The notes: a model not told the origin generated them from the letters alone. Positions 28,125 through 37,639 are shown, numbered from the stretch's first letter. The stretch: DNA of 45,922 bases from an uncultured Prevotella sp. (GCA_945830345.1 CALZYS010000006.1:1-45922); one strand, 5' to 3'. Translations and numbers: made by a program.

Positions 28125-30074
28125 CTATTTTTCGGCAAATTTCCCGAAATATTCGAGACAGACGTCACGCCATTCGCGTGCATTCTGCAGATGTTTCTGC
28201 AGTCGCTCGTCCACCTCGCGATAGCGCTGTTCATCCACATGAGGCTTCAATGAATGCCATATCCTGACGAAATTCTCCACCTCGGACACTCCACGATTGT
28301 AATGGCTTTGCATCTCTTGCCATAGCGTGTTGCCGTTCTTCATTTTATATGTCCAATCCACATGATGGAACCACAGCAGATATTCCTCGGGGCAAGTGGC
28401 GAGGTCGTCATAATCGCGGCAATACGGCTCGCGATACTGGCTCACGGCATTAGTGCCTTTTGACGAGCGGTCAAAACCGATGCCGGCACTGTCGGCCTTA
28501 TGGTAATACACAGGTTTCCACTCCTCAGGAAAATGGGGCTGATTGCCATCAGGCTCAGGACCGTAGTGGTGGTCGGCCTTGAAGATATGGTGCAATCCGA
28601 GCGGCATCATGTAATCCACGCACGCCTCATGACTGCGGAGCATAATGTCGAGGGCAGAGGTTAGCACTTCAGTAGCGAAGGTTTGGAGGATCCATTCCTT
28701 GGCGATTGACTCGGAGGAGAGATCGGGATTCCATGCAAGGCGACCGAAGGCATACCAGTTGGCTTGCGAGAAATGATGTCCGCACCAGTTGGTGTCGTCA
28801 CCGATGTTGGCTACTCCGGCAATGCCCTTGAGAGTATTGGGAGAGACAAAGGAGAAAAACTCCTTCCACATCGGTGCGAGATAAGTGAGATGGATGCTCT
28901 GTCCGAGATATTCCTGGGTAATCTGCAACTCTGCCATGAGCGGAGTCTTCTTTATCTGGTCGAACACCGGCGCATAGGGTTCACGAGGTTGGAAGTCGAG
29001 CGGTCCGTTCTTTGCCTGTAGGATAACATTATCGCGGAAGAGTCCGTCTTCGGGCTGAAACTCCGTAACTGCCTGTTTCACCCTGTCCTCGCCCTTATGC
29101 TTGTTGCCATACACAAAGCAACGCCACATCACTATACCGCCGTAGGGCTTCAGTGCATCGGCAAGCATATTGGCACCGTCGGAGTGCTTACGGTCATAGT
29201 CGCCTGGGCCTGGCTGACCTTCGGAATTGGCTTTTACAAGGAAGCCTCCAAAATCTGGAATAAGGTCATAAATCTCCTTTGCCTTGTCCTTCCACCACTG
29301 TGCAACAGCAGGATTGAGAGGGTCGGCAGTCGAAAGTCCGCCAAGAGCCATCGGCGAGGCGAAGTTAACCGATAGGTAGGTCTTGATACCATACGGACGC
29401 AATATGTCGGCAATGGCTTTCACCTTATTTATATATATAGGGGAAAGCATCTGAGGCGAGGCATTCACGTTGTTGAGCACCAAACCATTGATACCGATAG
29501 AGGCATTTGCCCTTGCATATTCCACGATGTGCTCCCGCAAAGAAGGCGAACATTCGTAAGATTTCTTACCCAATGAAGTACGTCGCGACATAGGTTTTTT
29601 GGATTCGGTGATTTCATCCCAAATCCATATACTCTTTCCGGCATAACCTCTCTCGATACTGCCATCGAGATTGTCCCAATGGTTAAGGATTCGGATGTCA
29701 AAGGCAGGAGCATTGTCGCCATCGCTCAATTTAGCTCCAGTCTGCTGACTGCGCAATAGAGCATAGGCAGCATAAAGGAGGCCCTCGGACGATGATGCCG
29801 TGACTTCTATTTTCGATGATGTGGAAGACACACGATAAGCGCCAGCCTTGAGTCCGCATTGGGGATTGAGGAGAAGAGACACCCTCTGTCCATGCCAATA
29901 GTCGAGTAGTTCCTTAACGGCAATCTTGGTTGTCGCGTCGTTTTTTCCCTTGAACGTGACCACATTCTTTACTTTCACGTTTTTCTCGGCACGCAGCCAC
30001 AGCTTCGAGCCGTCTTCAGCTTTCGCTACATAGACGAAAGTGAGCATTGCGATTGATAACAGTAGTTTTAGCAT
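28125..30074 (-). CDS. GH67 alpha-glucuronidase
   Basis: Removes (4-O-methyl-)glucuronic acid from the non-reducing end of xylo-oligosaccharides, probably in the periplasm. From ATG 30074 the product has 649 residues: signal peptide (MLKLLLSIAMLTFVYVAKA), an N-terminal GH20-like beta domain to about 120, then the GH67 barrel. Family regions are present: FDIRILNHWDNLDG, GFLVKANSEGQPGPG (probable acid Glu), AKNGPLDFQPREP and MAELQITQEYLGQ (probable Asp/Glu base pair), and the C-terminal helical region (DIMLRSHEACVDYMMPLGLHHIF). The family runs about 650-730 residues. An upstream start at 30263 would overlap the regulator gene by about 180 nt and has no signal peptide, so 30074 is chosen. It starts 7 nt after the hybrid regulator stop, so the two are probably co-transcribed. 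It ends in TAG. Confidence 0.94.
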   Translation of the reverse strand: MLKLLLSIAMLTFVYVAKAEDGSKLWLRAEKNVKVKNVVTFKGKNDATTKIAVKELLDYWHGQRVSLLLNPQCGLKAGAYRVSSTSSKIEVTASSSEGLLYAAYALLRSQQTGAKLSDGDNAPAFDIRILNHWDNLDGSIERGYAGKSIWIWDEITESKKPMSRRTSLGKKSYECSPSLREHIVEYARANASIGINGLVLNNVNASPQMLSPIYINKVKAIADILRPYGIKTYLSVNFASPMALGGLSTADPLNPAVAQWWKDKAKEIYDLIPDFGGFLVKANSEGQPGPGDYDRKHSDGANMLADALKPYGGIVMWRCFVYGNKHKGEDRVKQAVTEFQPEDGLFRDNVILQAKNGPLDFQPREPYAPVFDQIKKTPLMAELQITQEYLGQSIHLTYLAPMWKEFFSFVSPNTLKGIAGVANIGDDTNWCGHHFSQANWYAFGRLAWNPDLSSESIAKEWILQTFATEVLTSALDIMLRSHEACVDYMMPLGLHHIFKADHHYGPEPDGNQPHFPEEWKPVYYHKADSAGIGFDRSSKGTNAVSQYREPYCRDYDDLATCPEEYLLWFHHVDWTYKMKNGNTLWQEMQSHYNRGVSEVENFVRIWHSLKPHVDEQRYREVDERLQKHLQNAREWRDVCLEYFGKFAEK

Positions 30075-30081
30075 AATATAA

Positions 30082-33000
30082 TTATTGTTTTTGAGATTCT
30101 TTTCCATATTCAGTTGGCGACATACCGAAATGAGCCTTGAAGACAGTGGAGAAATGAGTCTGATTGTTATAACCCACACTGTATGCCACTTGAGTGATGT
30201 TGATCTTTCCCTCCTTAAGCAGTCGGGCAGCCTGTTCCATACGGATATTTCGCAGGAAGTCACTCGTTGTCAAACCAGTGATTTCCTTTATGCGGCGATG
30301 TAGCTGGGCACGGCTCACTCCCACCTTCTGACTGAGGGCCTCGACATTGAATTCGGGGTCGGTGTAACATTCGTTCACCGCCTTCATCACTCTCTTCATC
30401 AGCATATCATCGTTGCCTTCTACCTGTACACTCACCACAGAATGTTCCTGCGTCTGTGCCCCACTGAACTTTCCACGCATTCGCCTCACGGCATTAAGCA
30501 AACTTTCCACATGTGCCGACAATTCCTCGATGTTGAACGGTTTGGCAAGATAGGCATCGGCACCACGGCGCAAACCTTCCACCCTGTCCTCTACATCTGC
30601 CTTCGAGGTGAGCAGTATGACGGGGATGTCACTCGTCTTGACATTCGACTTTATTGTCTTAAGCAATGATATTCCATCCATTCCAGGCATCACCACATCC
30701 GAAATGACAATATCGAAGTGGTCGTCCATAAGAGCCTTCAGAGCCTTACGTGAGTCGTTGAATGCACTAACACGATAGCTGCCCGACAACTCGTTCTTGA
30801 TATATTCGGCGATCTCCTCATCATCGTCAACCACCATCACCCTGCCCGCTTTGGATGGTTGACGCTTCTTGTTTTTCACATCCACGACCTCCTCCTCATC
30901 GGCGATATCCTCAAGTATTTGCTCGGGTTGCAGATGGGCATTGCCCAAAGGCAGGGACACAGTGAAGCAGGCACCGCTCAAACCGTCAGTACGATTGGCA
31001 GCCTTGATTTTTCCTCCATGCAAAGTGACAATGGCTTGGCAGAGATTCAGACCGATACCTGTGCCTACATATTGTTCCCTTCGGGCATTATCACCCTGAT
31101 AGAATCGCTCAAAGAGCCTATCGCTCTTTTCCTCACTGATACCCTCTCCACTATCAGTAATGGAGAGAATGACATTCTTTTCGTCACTGCTTATCGAGAT
31201 GACAATCTCGCCACCGTCGGGAGTGAACTTAAATGCATTCGACAATAGGTTTGCCACAACCTTGTCGAAGTTGATACGGTCAATCCACACTTTCAACTCG
31301 GATGTGTCAGCCTGCAGACGGAGTGAGACATTTCTCTGTTCGGCACGGAATTTATACAATACGACCTGCTTGCGCACAAACTGCACGAGATCGGTCTCAG
31401 AGCAATGCAGATGCATCTGTTTCTTGTCTATCTTTCGTTCGTCAAGAATCTGGTTGACGAGCAACAGCAATCTCTGGGCATTGCGGTCGATAACCTCGAT
31501 GCACTCCTTGCCTTCCTTGTCCTTCACCATTGCCTTGAGTCGTGCAAGCGGTCCCATGATGAGTGTCAGTGGCGAACGGATGTCGTGGGTGGCATTGATG
31601 AGGAACTGCATCTTAGCCTCGTCGAGTTCGGCATGCTTGCGGCGTCTGTAATACATAATCCATAGCATCAGCGCCATCACCACAAGGAGGAAATACACGA
31701 AATAGGCAATCGGCGTGGAATACCATGGTCCCTCGACATGGAGCGTAAAGGTAGATACCGGCGACTCAGTGCCACTGCTCGTTGCCTTCACCTCCAACTT
31801 ATATGTTCCTGGCATCATGCGATTGAAGTAAATAGCATTGGTTCCATCGGGAACAACTTGCCATTTTCCCCCATTTAATCGATATTCGAATGTGATATTC
31901 TCGGTATTGAGGTAGTCGAGCAGTGAGAACTCCATCTTGAATGTGCTTTCCCCGTAGGGAATCGTCCACTCCGAAGCAAGGCAGTCGGCAGTCATGCCGG
32001 CAATGGTCATACCTGTGAGCGACACCTCACCCAAGTCGTGCGCTATCTGTCTTACATCCGAAGGATAGAACACCGTGATGCCATCAGCTGTGGCAAAACC
32101 TATCATGTCGAATGGAGTATGCACGATAGCTCCAAGGCGGTATTCCTTGGTAGTCAGTCCGTTGCCATGCATATAACTCGTCAACACCTTCTTTGCCTTG
32201 CTATACTGCCAGATGCCGTTGGCAGTGCTTATCCACAAGTCGCCTTGGCGGTCATACACAAAACCGCATACGTCGATGTCAGCCACCTGTGCCAATTCGT
32301 CGGCCTTACTCAGTTGGCGTGTCTTTTTATCAAAGTAATACACACCCGCACTCGTACCTATTATTATTCGTCGGTCGGGGGTTTCAGCCAATGCCGTGAT
32401 GGTGAGGTCGTTAAGCATCACGTTTGAGCCATAGGTGAGGAAACTGCCGTTGCGCTGGTTATAGCATGCCAATCCCTCGCTCATACCAATCCAGAGCAGT
32501 CCGTCGCTGTCATATAGCAACGACTTTATCCATGCGTTGAATAAGTAGCCCTTACCCTTATCTCCACTCATTGTCAGCATATAGTGGGAGTCGGTAAGTG
32601 AGTTATACACACAGAGTCCCTTACCGAAGTTTGACACAAACAATGTGCCCTGTCCGTCGTCTGCCATACAGTTGATGCCCCAACCATCGAGATAAAGCCG
32701 CTTGTCGTATTTACCCGACTTGGTATCGGCGGCATAGAGGGCATTCTCAGTGCCCAACCACAGTTTGCCTTGTCGGTCGAAATACACGAAACCCGTACCA
32801 GGAGGCGACATGGGAGTGGCTTTGAGATTACCGTTCATGTCAAAGACATACAACCCGTTGTTCTGCACACTGCACCACACGTCGTTGCCCTTGCTCAGCG
32901 CCATCGACGACACACTGCTGCCTGTCTTGATGTTATGTTTCGACAGACTCCATGTAGTGAATGCGGTATTACCTATAGTTAATTTATACAGTCCCCTGTT

Positions 33001-33960
33001 GTAGCAGCTCACCCACAGGTTGCCTGTCTTGTCCTCCACTATGTCATTGACATTGGCAGATGTGAGGATGGCATCGTCATCAGGACTCTCGATAGCCTCA
33101 AGTCGGTCGTTACCTTTTCTCACCAGCATAAGTCCATTGCCCGACGTTCCTACAAGAATATTTCCCCTACTGTCCATCACCGCCGTTCTCACCGACACCT
33201 TTGCACTCAACAGCGACATGTCTATACCCGAAGGCACAAACTCATCCTTGGCATAGTCATATCTCACTATGCCATACATGCAGACAGCCAAGAATCCCTT
33301 CGCACCCAACGGGATGAAATTGACTACCGGACCGTGTTTCATCTGATAATTACGTATCTTCTTCGACTTGTAGTCTTTGTCGAGTACATACCTTGACACC
33401 TCGGAATTATGGCTGCTTCGCCACAATCGCCCCTTGACATCGCAGAAAAGGCGACTGCAATAGTCCTCCCTTTTCCCCTGTCTGAACTCCTTTTCTCGCC
33501 TTATGCTGTTTTCCCCCTTACGAATAGTGAATAGGCCATAACCTGCCGTACCAATGAGCAAGTCGCCATTGCGCTCGGCAATGGCATTTACCCTCGGGCG
33601 AATACCTTCGGGGAATGAATAGCGCACAAAACTGTTGCTGTGATAGTCATAGCGGCAGAGCCCCTTGCTCATTCCCACCCACAAATTGCCATCGGAAGAA
33701 GAATAGAGCACGGAGATATTATTGTTAACAATAGATGTGGTGTCTCCTGAAAGAGAGTGATATAAAGTGAAACTATATCCGTCGAACTTATTGAGCCCAT
33801 ATTCCGAACCCACCCATATATATCCATATTTGTCCTGAAACACTGAGGTGAGCAAACTGCTCGACAGCTTGTCAGAGGTATATAGTTTTCCTGTGTCCGC
33901 CATAGCAACAACCAATGTAGCGGCAATGGCAAGGAATATTGTTATTAGTCGTTTTATCAT
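30082..33960 (-). CDS. Hybrid two-component sensor regulator (HTCS), xylan locus
   Basis: Single-protein sensor, kinase, receiver and transcription factor of 1292 residues, comparable to XynR-type regulators of Prevotella xylan genes. Order: signal peptide (about 1-21), two-component-propeller repeats to about 650 (IWVGSEYGLNKFDG, LWVGMSKGL and others), Y_Y_Y domain about 660-745, membrane helix about 750-769, HisKA with phospho-acceptor His792 (ATHDIRSP), ATPase with N-box NLLSNAFKF, DSGEGI and GTGIGLNL, receiver about 1039-1160 with Asp1088 (DIVISDVVMPGMDG) and Lys in LAKPF, and AraC-type HTH about 1190-1292. All catalytic boxes look intact. It diverges from the symporter gene and is followed after 7 nt by GH67. 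Expected to activate the xylan susC operon and perhaps the symporter. Confidence 0.95.
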   Translation of the reverse strand: MIKRLITIFLAIAATLVVAMADTGKLYTSDKLSSSLLTSVFQDKYGYIWVGSEYGLNKFDGYSFTLYHSLSGDTTSIVNNNISVLYSSSDGNLWVGMSKGLCRYDYHSNSFVRYSFPEGIRPRVNAIAERNGDLLIGTAGYGLFTIRKGENSIRREKEFRQGKREDYCSRLFCDVKGRLWRSSHNSEVSRYVLDKDYKSKKIRNYQMKHGPVVNFIPLGAKGFLAVCMYGIVRYDYAKDEFVPSGIDMSLLSAKVSVRTAVMDSRGNILVGTSGNGLMLVRKGNDRLEAIESPDDDAILTSANVNDIVEDKTGNLWVSCYNRGLYKLTIGNTAFTTWSLSKHNIKTGSSVSSMALSKGNDVWCSVQNNGLYVFDMNGNLKATPMSPPGTGFVYFDRQGKLWLGTENALYAADTKSGKYDKRLYLDGWGINCMADDGQGTLFVSNFGKGLCVYNSLTDSHYMLTMSGDKGKGYLFNAWIKSLLYDSDGLLWIGMSEGLACYNQRNGSFLTYGSNVMLNDLTITALAETPDRRIIIGTSAGVYYFDKKTRQLSKADELAQVADIDVCGFVYDRQGDLWISTANGIWQYSKAKKVLTSYMHGNGLTTKEYRLGAIVHTPFDMIGFATADGITVFYPSDVRQIAHDLGEVSLTGMTIAGMTADCLASEWTIPYGESTFKMEFSLLDYLNTENITFEYRLNGGKWQVVPDGTNAIYFNRMMPGTYKLEVKATSSGTESPVSTFTLHVEGPWYSTPIAYFVYFLLVVMALMLWIMYYRRRKHAELDEAKMQFLINATHDIRSPLTLIMGPLARLKAMVKDKEGKECIEVIDRNAQRLLLLVNQILDERKIDKKQMHLHCSETDLVQFVRKQVVLYKFRAEQRNVSLRLQADTSELKVWIDRINFDKVVANLLSNAFKFTPDGGEIVISISSDEKNVILSITDSGEGISEEKSDRLFERFYQGDNARREQYVGTGIGLNLCQAIVTLHGGKIKAANRTDGLSGACFTVSLPLGNAHLQPEQILEDIADEEEVVDVKNKKRQPSKAGRVMVVDDDEEIAEYIKNELSGSYRVSAFNDSRKALKALMDDHFDIVISDVVMPGMDGISLLKTIKSNVKTSDIPVILLTSKADVEDRVEGLRRGADAYLAKPFNIEELSAHVESLLNAVRRMRGKFSGAQTQEHSVVSVQVEGNDDMLMKRVMKAVNECYTDPEFNVEALSQKVGVSRAQLHRRIKEITGLTTSDFLRNIRMEQAARLLKEGKINITQVAYSVGYNNQTHFSTVFKAHFGMSPTEYGKESQKQ

Positions 33961-33993
33961 TCTATTTTGGGATTGTTACTCTTAATTTTGGTG

Positions 33994-34001
33994 CAAATAT
34001 A
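33994..34001 (-). promoter_or_regulatory. -7 box of the hybrid regulator gene
   Basis: Minus-strand TATATTTG fits TAnnTTTG and lies 33 nt before the regulator ATG. No TTTG is present 20 nt upstream, so expression may be weak or controlled. Confidence 0.5.
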
Positions 34002-34107
34002 ATACTTTTTTGTTGCATTTCATCATTTTTTGCAAAAAAAATGCCATTATGAAACAAATCAAAATGTTTAGGTTACATTTATTGAGCGTTATTTGGCGGA
34101 AAATATG

Positions 34108-34115
34108 TACTTTTG
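34108..34115 (+). promoter_or_regulatory. -7 box of the sugar symporter gene
   Basis: TACTTTTG fits TAnnTTTG and lies 34 nt before the symporter ATG. The nearest -33-like TTG (34082-34084) is 23 nt away, longer than the 20-nt spacing at the constitutive-looking promoters here, which fits regulated expression. Confidence 0.5.
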
Positions 34116-34149
34116 CAGCGAAAATAATAAAACGTAAACAATATCTATA

Positions 34150-35550
34150 ATGAAACAATTTAATGACACCGCTTCCTCGGAGAAGGGATTCTACAAACTC
34201 TCGTGGCTGCAACGCATCGGATTCGGATCGGGCGACCTTGCCCAGAACCTGATATTCCAGACCACATGCATGTACCTGTTGTTCTTCTATACCGACATCT
34301 ATGGTCTTGATGCCGTGGATGTGTCGGTAATGTTCACCGTCGGCAACGTCGCCAACGTGATATGGGATCCCATCGTGGGAGCACTCATTGACAAGAACAA
34401 TCCTCGATTGGGCAAATATCGTGCGTACCTCGTCTTTGTAGGTATTCCGCTTTCAGGTTTCGCTATCCTGTGTTTCTGGAATGGATTCGCCCCGTCATTG
34501 CTCTATGCATACGTGACATATATCGCAATGACATTGCTCTACACGTTCATCAACGTGCCTTATGGAGCCCTAAACTCGTCTCTCACTCGAGACACCAATG
34601 AGATTACCATTCTCACGTCCGTGCGTATGTTCATGGCCAACTGCGGTGGTCTCGCCGTCGGTTCGGGTCTGCCTCTGCTCATTGCCTACTTTACCGACGA
34701 GAAGGCTGACGGTCTGCCCAAGGATCCAGGCGCATGGTTCACCACCATGACCATCTATGCCATCGTAGGCCTCTGCCTGCTTCTGTTCTGCTTCTCGCAG
34801 TGTAAGGAGAAGGTGGTGATGAATGCCGAGGAGAGTGCCAACGTGAAGATAAGCGACCTTTGGATGGAGTTCTTCCACAACCGTCCTCTACGCGTGATTG
34901 CCTTCTTCTTCATCACTGCCTTTGCGATGATGTCGATAGGTAATGCAGCCGGCGCCTACTTTATCAACAGCAACATGCACGGCACATCCGAACAGCTCTC
35001 CATCTTCATGGGACTTGGTTCGGCTCCCTCTTTCATCTTCATGCCTCTCGTGCCGATGATCAAGAATGCCGTTGGCAAGAAAAATATGTTCTACATCTTC
35101 CTCTCTGTGGCAATCATCGGTATGGCTATCCTCTATGTTGTAGCAAAGATGGAGAATCCGAGTATGACATACGTATATATCGCCCAGTTCATCAAATCCA
35201 CTGGTGTGATTGTCGCCACTGGATATATGTGGGCTCTTGTGCCTGAGGTTATCTCCTACGGCGAATATGTGAGTGGCAAGCGCATTGCCGGTATTGTGAA
35301 TGCCTTGACTGGTATCTTCTTCAAGGCCGGTATGACTCTCGGCAGTGTAGTGGCTCCCGCCATCTTGGCTTACGTAGCCTACGACCCCAAGAGTGTTAGC
35401 CAGAGTCCTCTTGCCGAAGAGGGCATCTTGTGGCTTGTGTGTGTTTTGCCCGCCGCTCTTCTGCTGCTCGCCATGTTCATCATCTCAAAGTATGAGCTCG
35501 ACGATGCCACTATCGACAAGATTAATAAGGAGATTGAAGCAAGAGGATAA
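34150..35550 (+). CDS. GPH/MFS cation:sugar symporter
   Basis: Inner-membrane symporter of the glycoside-pentoside-hexuronide family, likely importing xylose, xylobiose or related products with Na+ or H+. The 466-residue product has about 12 membrane spans. The GPH N-terminal signature is present (RIGFGSGDLAQNLIFQTTCM, then the cytoplasmic loop DPIVGALIDKNNPRLGKYR), as is NVPYGALNSSLTRDTNE near 140. There is no signal peptide. It is divergently transcribed from the xylan hybrid regulator (189-nt gap) and followed by a GH43 gene 41 nt downstream. Known Prevotella xylan loci pair a symporter (XynD) with a GH43 (XynB) in the same order, which supports a xylo-oligosaccharide role. Confidence 0.88.
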   Translation: MKQFNDTASSEKGFYKLSWLQRIGFGSGDLAQNLIFQTTCMYLLFFYTDIYGLDAVDVSVMFTVGNVANVIWDPIVGALIDKNNPRLGKYRAYLVFVGIPLSGFAILCFWNGFAPSLLYAYVTYIAMTLLYTFINVPYGALNSSLTRDTNEITILTSVRMFMANCGGLAVGSGLPLLIAYFTDEKADGLPKDPGAWFTTMTIYAIVGLCLLLFCFSQCKEKVVMNAEESANVKISDLWMEFFHNRPLRVIAFFFITAFAMMSIGNAAGAYFINSNMHGTSEQLSIFMGLGSAPSFIFMPLVPMIKNAVGKKNMFYIFLSVAIIGMAILYVVAKMENPSMTYVYIAQFIKSTGVIVATGYMWALVPEVISYGEYVSGKRIAGIVNALTGIFFKAGMTLGSVVAPAILAYVAYDPKSVSQSPLAEEGILWLVCVLPAALLLLAMFIISKYELDDATIDKINKEIEARG

Positions 35551-35588
35551 GAATGAAGAATTAAGAATGAAGAATTAAGAATTAAGAA
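35551..35588 (+). repeat. AT-rich linker of two 14-nt units
   Basis: Two exact copies of GAATGAAGAATTAA (35551-35564, 35565-35578) and a partial third follow the symporter TAA with no gap. Each unit contains the frame ATG AAG AAT TAA. It resembles the 26-nt linkers at 23005 and 24786 and likewise abuts a stop codon. Confidence 0.65.
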
Positions 35589-35591
35589 AAT

Positions 35592-36632
35592 ATGAAAAAG
35601 GAAAAGCGTTATCTGTTTCCAGCCGACTATATGGCTGACCCGTCAGTACATATCTTTGACGGAAAAATCTATATCTATCCCAGCCACGACTGGGAGGCAT
35701 CAAATGTCGAGAACGACAATGGTGACCAGTATATCATGAAGGACTACCACGTCCTCTCCATAGACGGCGACCCGATGACAGGCACAGTCACCGACCATGG
35801 TTGCGTACTTCGTCAGGAGGATATTCCATGGGCAGGACGCCAGCTCTGGGACTGCGATGTGCAGGAGTATGAGCAGGAGGTGCCCACCAATGCAGAGGAG
35901 CAAGCTGCAGGCATGGGCTTCAGCAAGAAGGTGAAGAAATACGTGATGTACTTCCCTCTGAAGGATCGCAACGACGTATTCCATTGGGGTACAGCTATTG
36001 CCGACAATCCCGCAGGACCGTTTATCCCCCAACCGGCTCCCATCCCCGGAAGCTACAGTATCGACATGTGTGCCTTCAAGGATGATGCCGACGACGAGGT
36101 ATATGTATATTTCGGTGGTCTGTGGGGTGGTCAGCTCCAGCGCTACAAGGACAATATCCATCTTGAGACTCCCCATCTGCCAGAAGGCAAGGAAGACGCT
36201 CTGCCCAGCCGCTGCGTGCGCCTCACCAAGGACGGCATGAACTTTGCCGAGGCTCCACGCCCCATCCTCGTTGTGGATGACAATGGCAATCCGCTGAAGG
36301 CCGACGACCCTCACCGCTTCTTCGAGGCATCATGGATGCACAAGTACAACGGAAAATATTATTTCTCATATTCCACCGGCGACAGCCATCTGCTCTGCTA
36401 TGCTGTGGGCGACAATCCCTACGGACCGTTCACCTATCAGGGTGTCATCCTCACTCCAGTAGTGGGATGGACCACCCACCACGCCATTCTCCAGTACGAG
36501 GGCAAGTGGTATCTCTTCCATCACGACTCAGTACCCTCAGGCGGCAAGTCATGGCTCCGCTCGCTCAAGGTGTGCGAGATAGAATATGATGCCGACGGAA
36601 AGATTCAGACTATCGAAGGCACTGACGAATAG
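35592..36632 (+). CDS. Cytoplasmic GH43 beta-xylosidase/arabinofuranosidase
   Basis: Cleaves short xylo- or arabinoxylo-oligosaccharides after uptake. The 346-residue product is a single GH43 propeller with no signal peptide, so it should be cytoplasmic, matching the symporter just upstream. Catalytic residues by pattern: Asp16 (MADPSVH, base), Asp158 (SIDMCAF, pKa modulator), Glu245 (FEASWMHKY, acid). The layout (YPADYMADPSV-type start, WGTAIADNPAGPF, HHAILQYEGKWYLFHHDS) fits the subfamily that contains Bacteroidota beta-xylosidases such as Prevotella XynB. It has no extra domain, unlike the secreted GH43 at the other end of the locus. Beta-xylosidase versus arabinofuranosidase activity is not decided by sequence. 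Starts 41 nt after the symporter gene. Confidence 0.9.
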   Translation: MKKEKRYLFPADYMADPSVHIFDGKIYIYPSHDWEASNVENDNGDQYIMKDYHVLSIDGDPMTGTVTDHGCVLRQEDIPWAGRQLWDCDVQEYEQEVPTNAEEQAAGMGFSKKVKKYVMYFPLKDRNDVFHWGTAIADNPAGPFIPQPAPIPGSYSIDMCAFKDDADDEVYVYFGGLWGGQLQRYKDNIHLETPHLPEGKEDALPSRCVRLTKDGMNFAEAPRPILVVDDNGNPLKADDPHRFFEASWMHKYNGKYYFSYSTGDSHLLCYAVGDNPYGPFTYQGVILTPVVGWTTHHAILQYEGKWYLFHHDSVPSGGKSWLRSLKVCEIEYDADGKIQTIEGTDE

Positions 36633-36676
36633 GAATTTCAAAAATCATCATACAGTACTTACTATTTATAATTTGA

Positions 36677-36710
36677 CAATGGCAGCAACTCAGCGGAGTT
36701 GTTGCCATTG
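36677..36710. terminator. Long hairpin between convergent GH43 and tcdA
   Basis: Arms CAATGGCAGCAACTC and GAGTTGTTGCCATTG (14 of 15 pair) around AGCG. It probably terminates the GH43 transcript and also covers the last codons of tcdA on the opposite strand. No T-run is seen on the plus side; a short AT-rich stretch follows on the minus side. Confidence 0.65.
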
Positions 36711-37508
36711 TGTGTTATACACATCGTTGAGGATGAGTCCGGCTATGGTGAGTCCGAAGATTGCAGTGATATGCATCATCGAACCGTTGATCTGCGCCTT
36801 GCTCGAACACCATTCGTGATTGAGCAACTTGGCATCGCCAGGACCGTTCTTCGCCTTGGAGCACATGCACTGCTCGGTGCCGCAAGTAGCATTGTGTCCC
36901 TTATTCTGAAGCAGTTCGTCACTGAATACACACTTGAACTTGCGGGCGGGCTTACGCTTCAGTTTGTTAAACCGTTGTCTCAACGCCCTGGCAAGCGGGC
37001 ATCCCTTCACCTTCCAGAACTCAGCCACCTGCACCTTCGTGGGATCCATCTTCAATGCTGCTCCCATCGACGAGTAGAACCTCGCCTTCGTGCGGCATGC
37101 CAATTCGATGAGCAACATCTTGTCTTTGAGCGAGTCGATGGCATCCACTATGTAGTCATAGCTGTCGAGATTGAATTCCACTGCTGTGTCTTCACAGAAT
37201 ATCTGTTGTCTTGCGTCGATGTCGGCGGCAGGATTAATCTCAAGAAGCCTTTGCTTGAGAGCCTCCACCTTCACCTGTCCCACGGTCTTAGTCGTCGCCA
37301 TTGCCTGACGGTTGATATTCGTGATGCATATCCTGTCGCTATCCACGATGGTTATATGTCCCACACCCGAGCGCACAAGGCTCTCGGCACACCACGAACC
37401 AACTCCTCCAACACCGAAGATGATGACTCGCAGCGAACTAAGTCTATCCATAATGTCGTCGCCCAACAACAGTTGGCTACGCTTAAGTATTCCCTTCTCT
37501 ATTCCCAT
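36690..37508 (-). CDS. tcdA: tRNA threonylcarbamoyladenosine dehydratase
   Basis: ThiF/E1-like enzyme that uses ATP to cyclise N6-threonylcarbamoyladenosine at position 37 of ANN-decoding tRNAs. The 272-residue product has the nucleotide-binding loop VIIFGVGGVGSWC (about 28-40), the conserved TNINRQ (about 63-68), DAIDS (about 122-126) and the cysteine of KGCPLAR (Cys170). Length is typical. Start ATG 37508 is supported by the promoter at 37540-37573. Its last codons (QWQQLR and TGA) lie inside the hairpin at 36677-36710, so the natural end of the protein and the terminator overlap. Single-gene unit, convergent with the GH43 gene. Confidence 0.92.
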   Translation of the reverse strand: MGIEKGILKRSQLLLGDDIMDRLSSLRVIIFGVGGVGSWCAESLVRSGVGHITIVDSDRICITNINRQAMATTKTVGQVKVEALKQRLLEINPAADIDARQQIFCEDTAVEFNLDSYDYIVDAIDSLKDKMLLIELACRTKARFYSSMGAALKMDPTKVQVAEFWKVKGCPLARALRQRFNKLKRKPARKFKCVFSDELLQNKGHNATCGTEQCMCSKAKNGPGDAKLLNHEWCSSKAQINGSMMHITAIFGLTIAGLILNDVYNTQWQQLR

Positions 37509-37539
37509 TCTCTTGTTGTGTTATATGAAAAGTCGGCTG

Positions 37540-37573
37540 CAAAGTTACAAAAAAGCAATGAAAAAAATGCAAA
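37540..37573 (-). promoter_or_regulatory. tcdA promoter
   Basis: Minus-strand TTTG (plus 37570-37573), 22-nt spacer, TAACTTTG (plus 37540-37547). It is close to the consensus and 31 nt before the tcdA ATG. Confidence 0.62.
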
Positions 37574-37607
37574 CAAGACGGTATAAATGAGAAAAAAACA
37601 AAAATAT

Positions 37608-37639
37608 TTTGGACGTATTACAAATTAGTCGTATATTTG
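37608..37639 (+). promoter_or_regulatory. guaD promoter
   Basis: TTTG (37608-37611), exactly 20 nt, TATATTTG (37632-37639). It sets the guaD start at 37678 and rules out an in-frame extension beginning at 37609, which would start inside the promoter. Confidence 0.78.

Noticed and set aside
30075..30263. N-terminal extension of GH67 to 30263
   Set aside because: It overlaps the end of the regulator gene, lacks a signal peptide and resembles no GH67 N-terminus; ATG 30074 gives a good signal peptide.
34075..34095. Similarity between ACATTTATT upstream of the symporter and the susC repeats at 28048-28077
   Set aside because: The distance to the -7 box differs (33 versus 18 nt) and the sequence is AT-rich, so chance similarity is likely.
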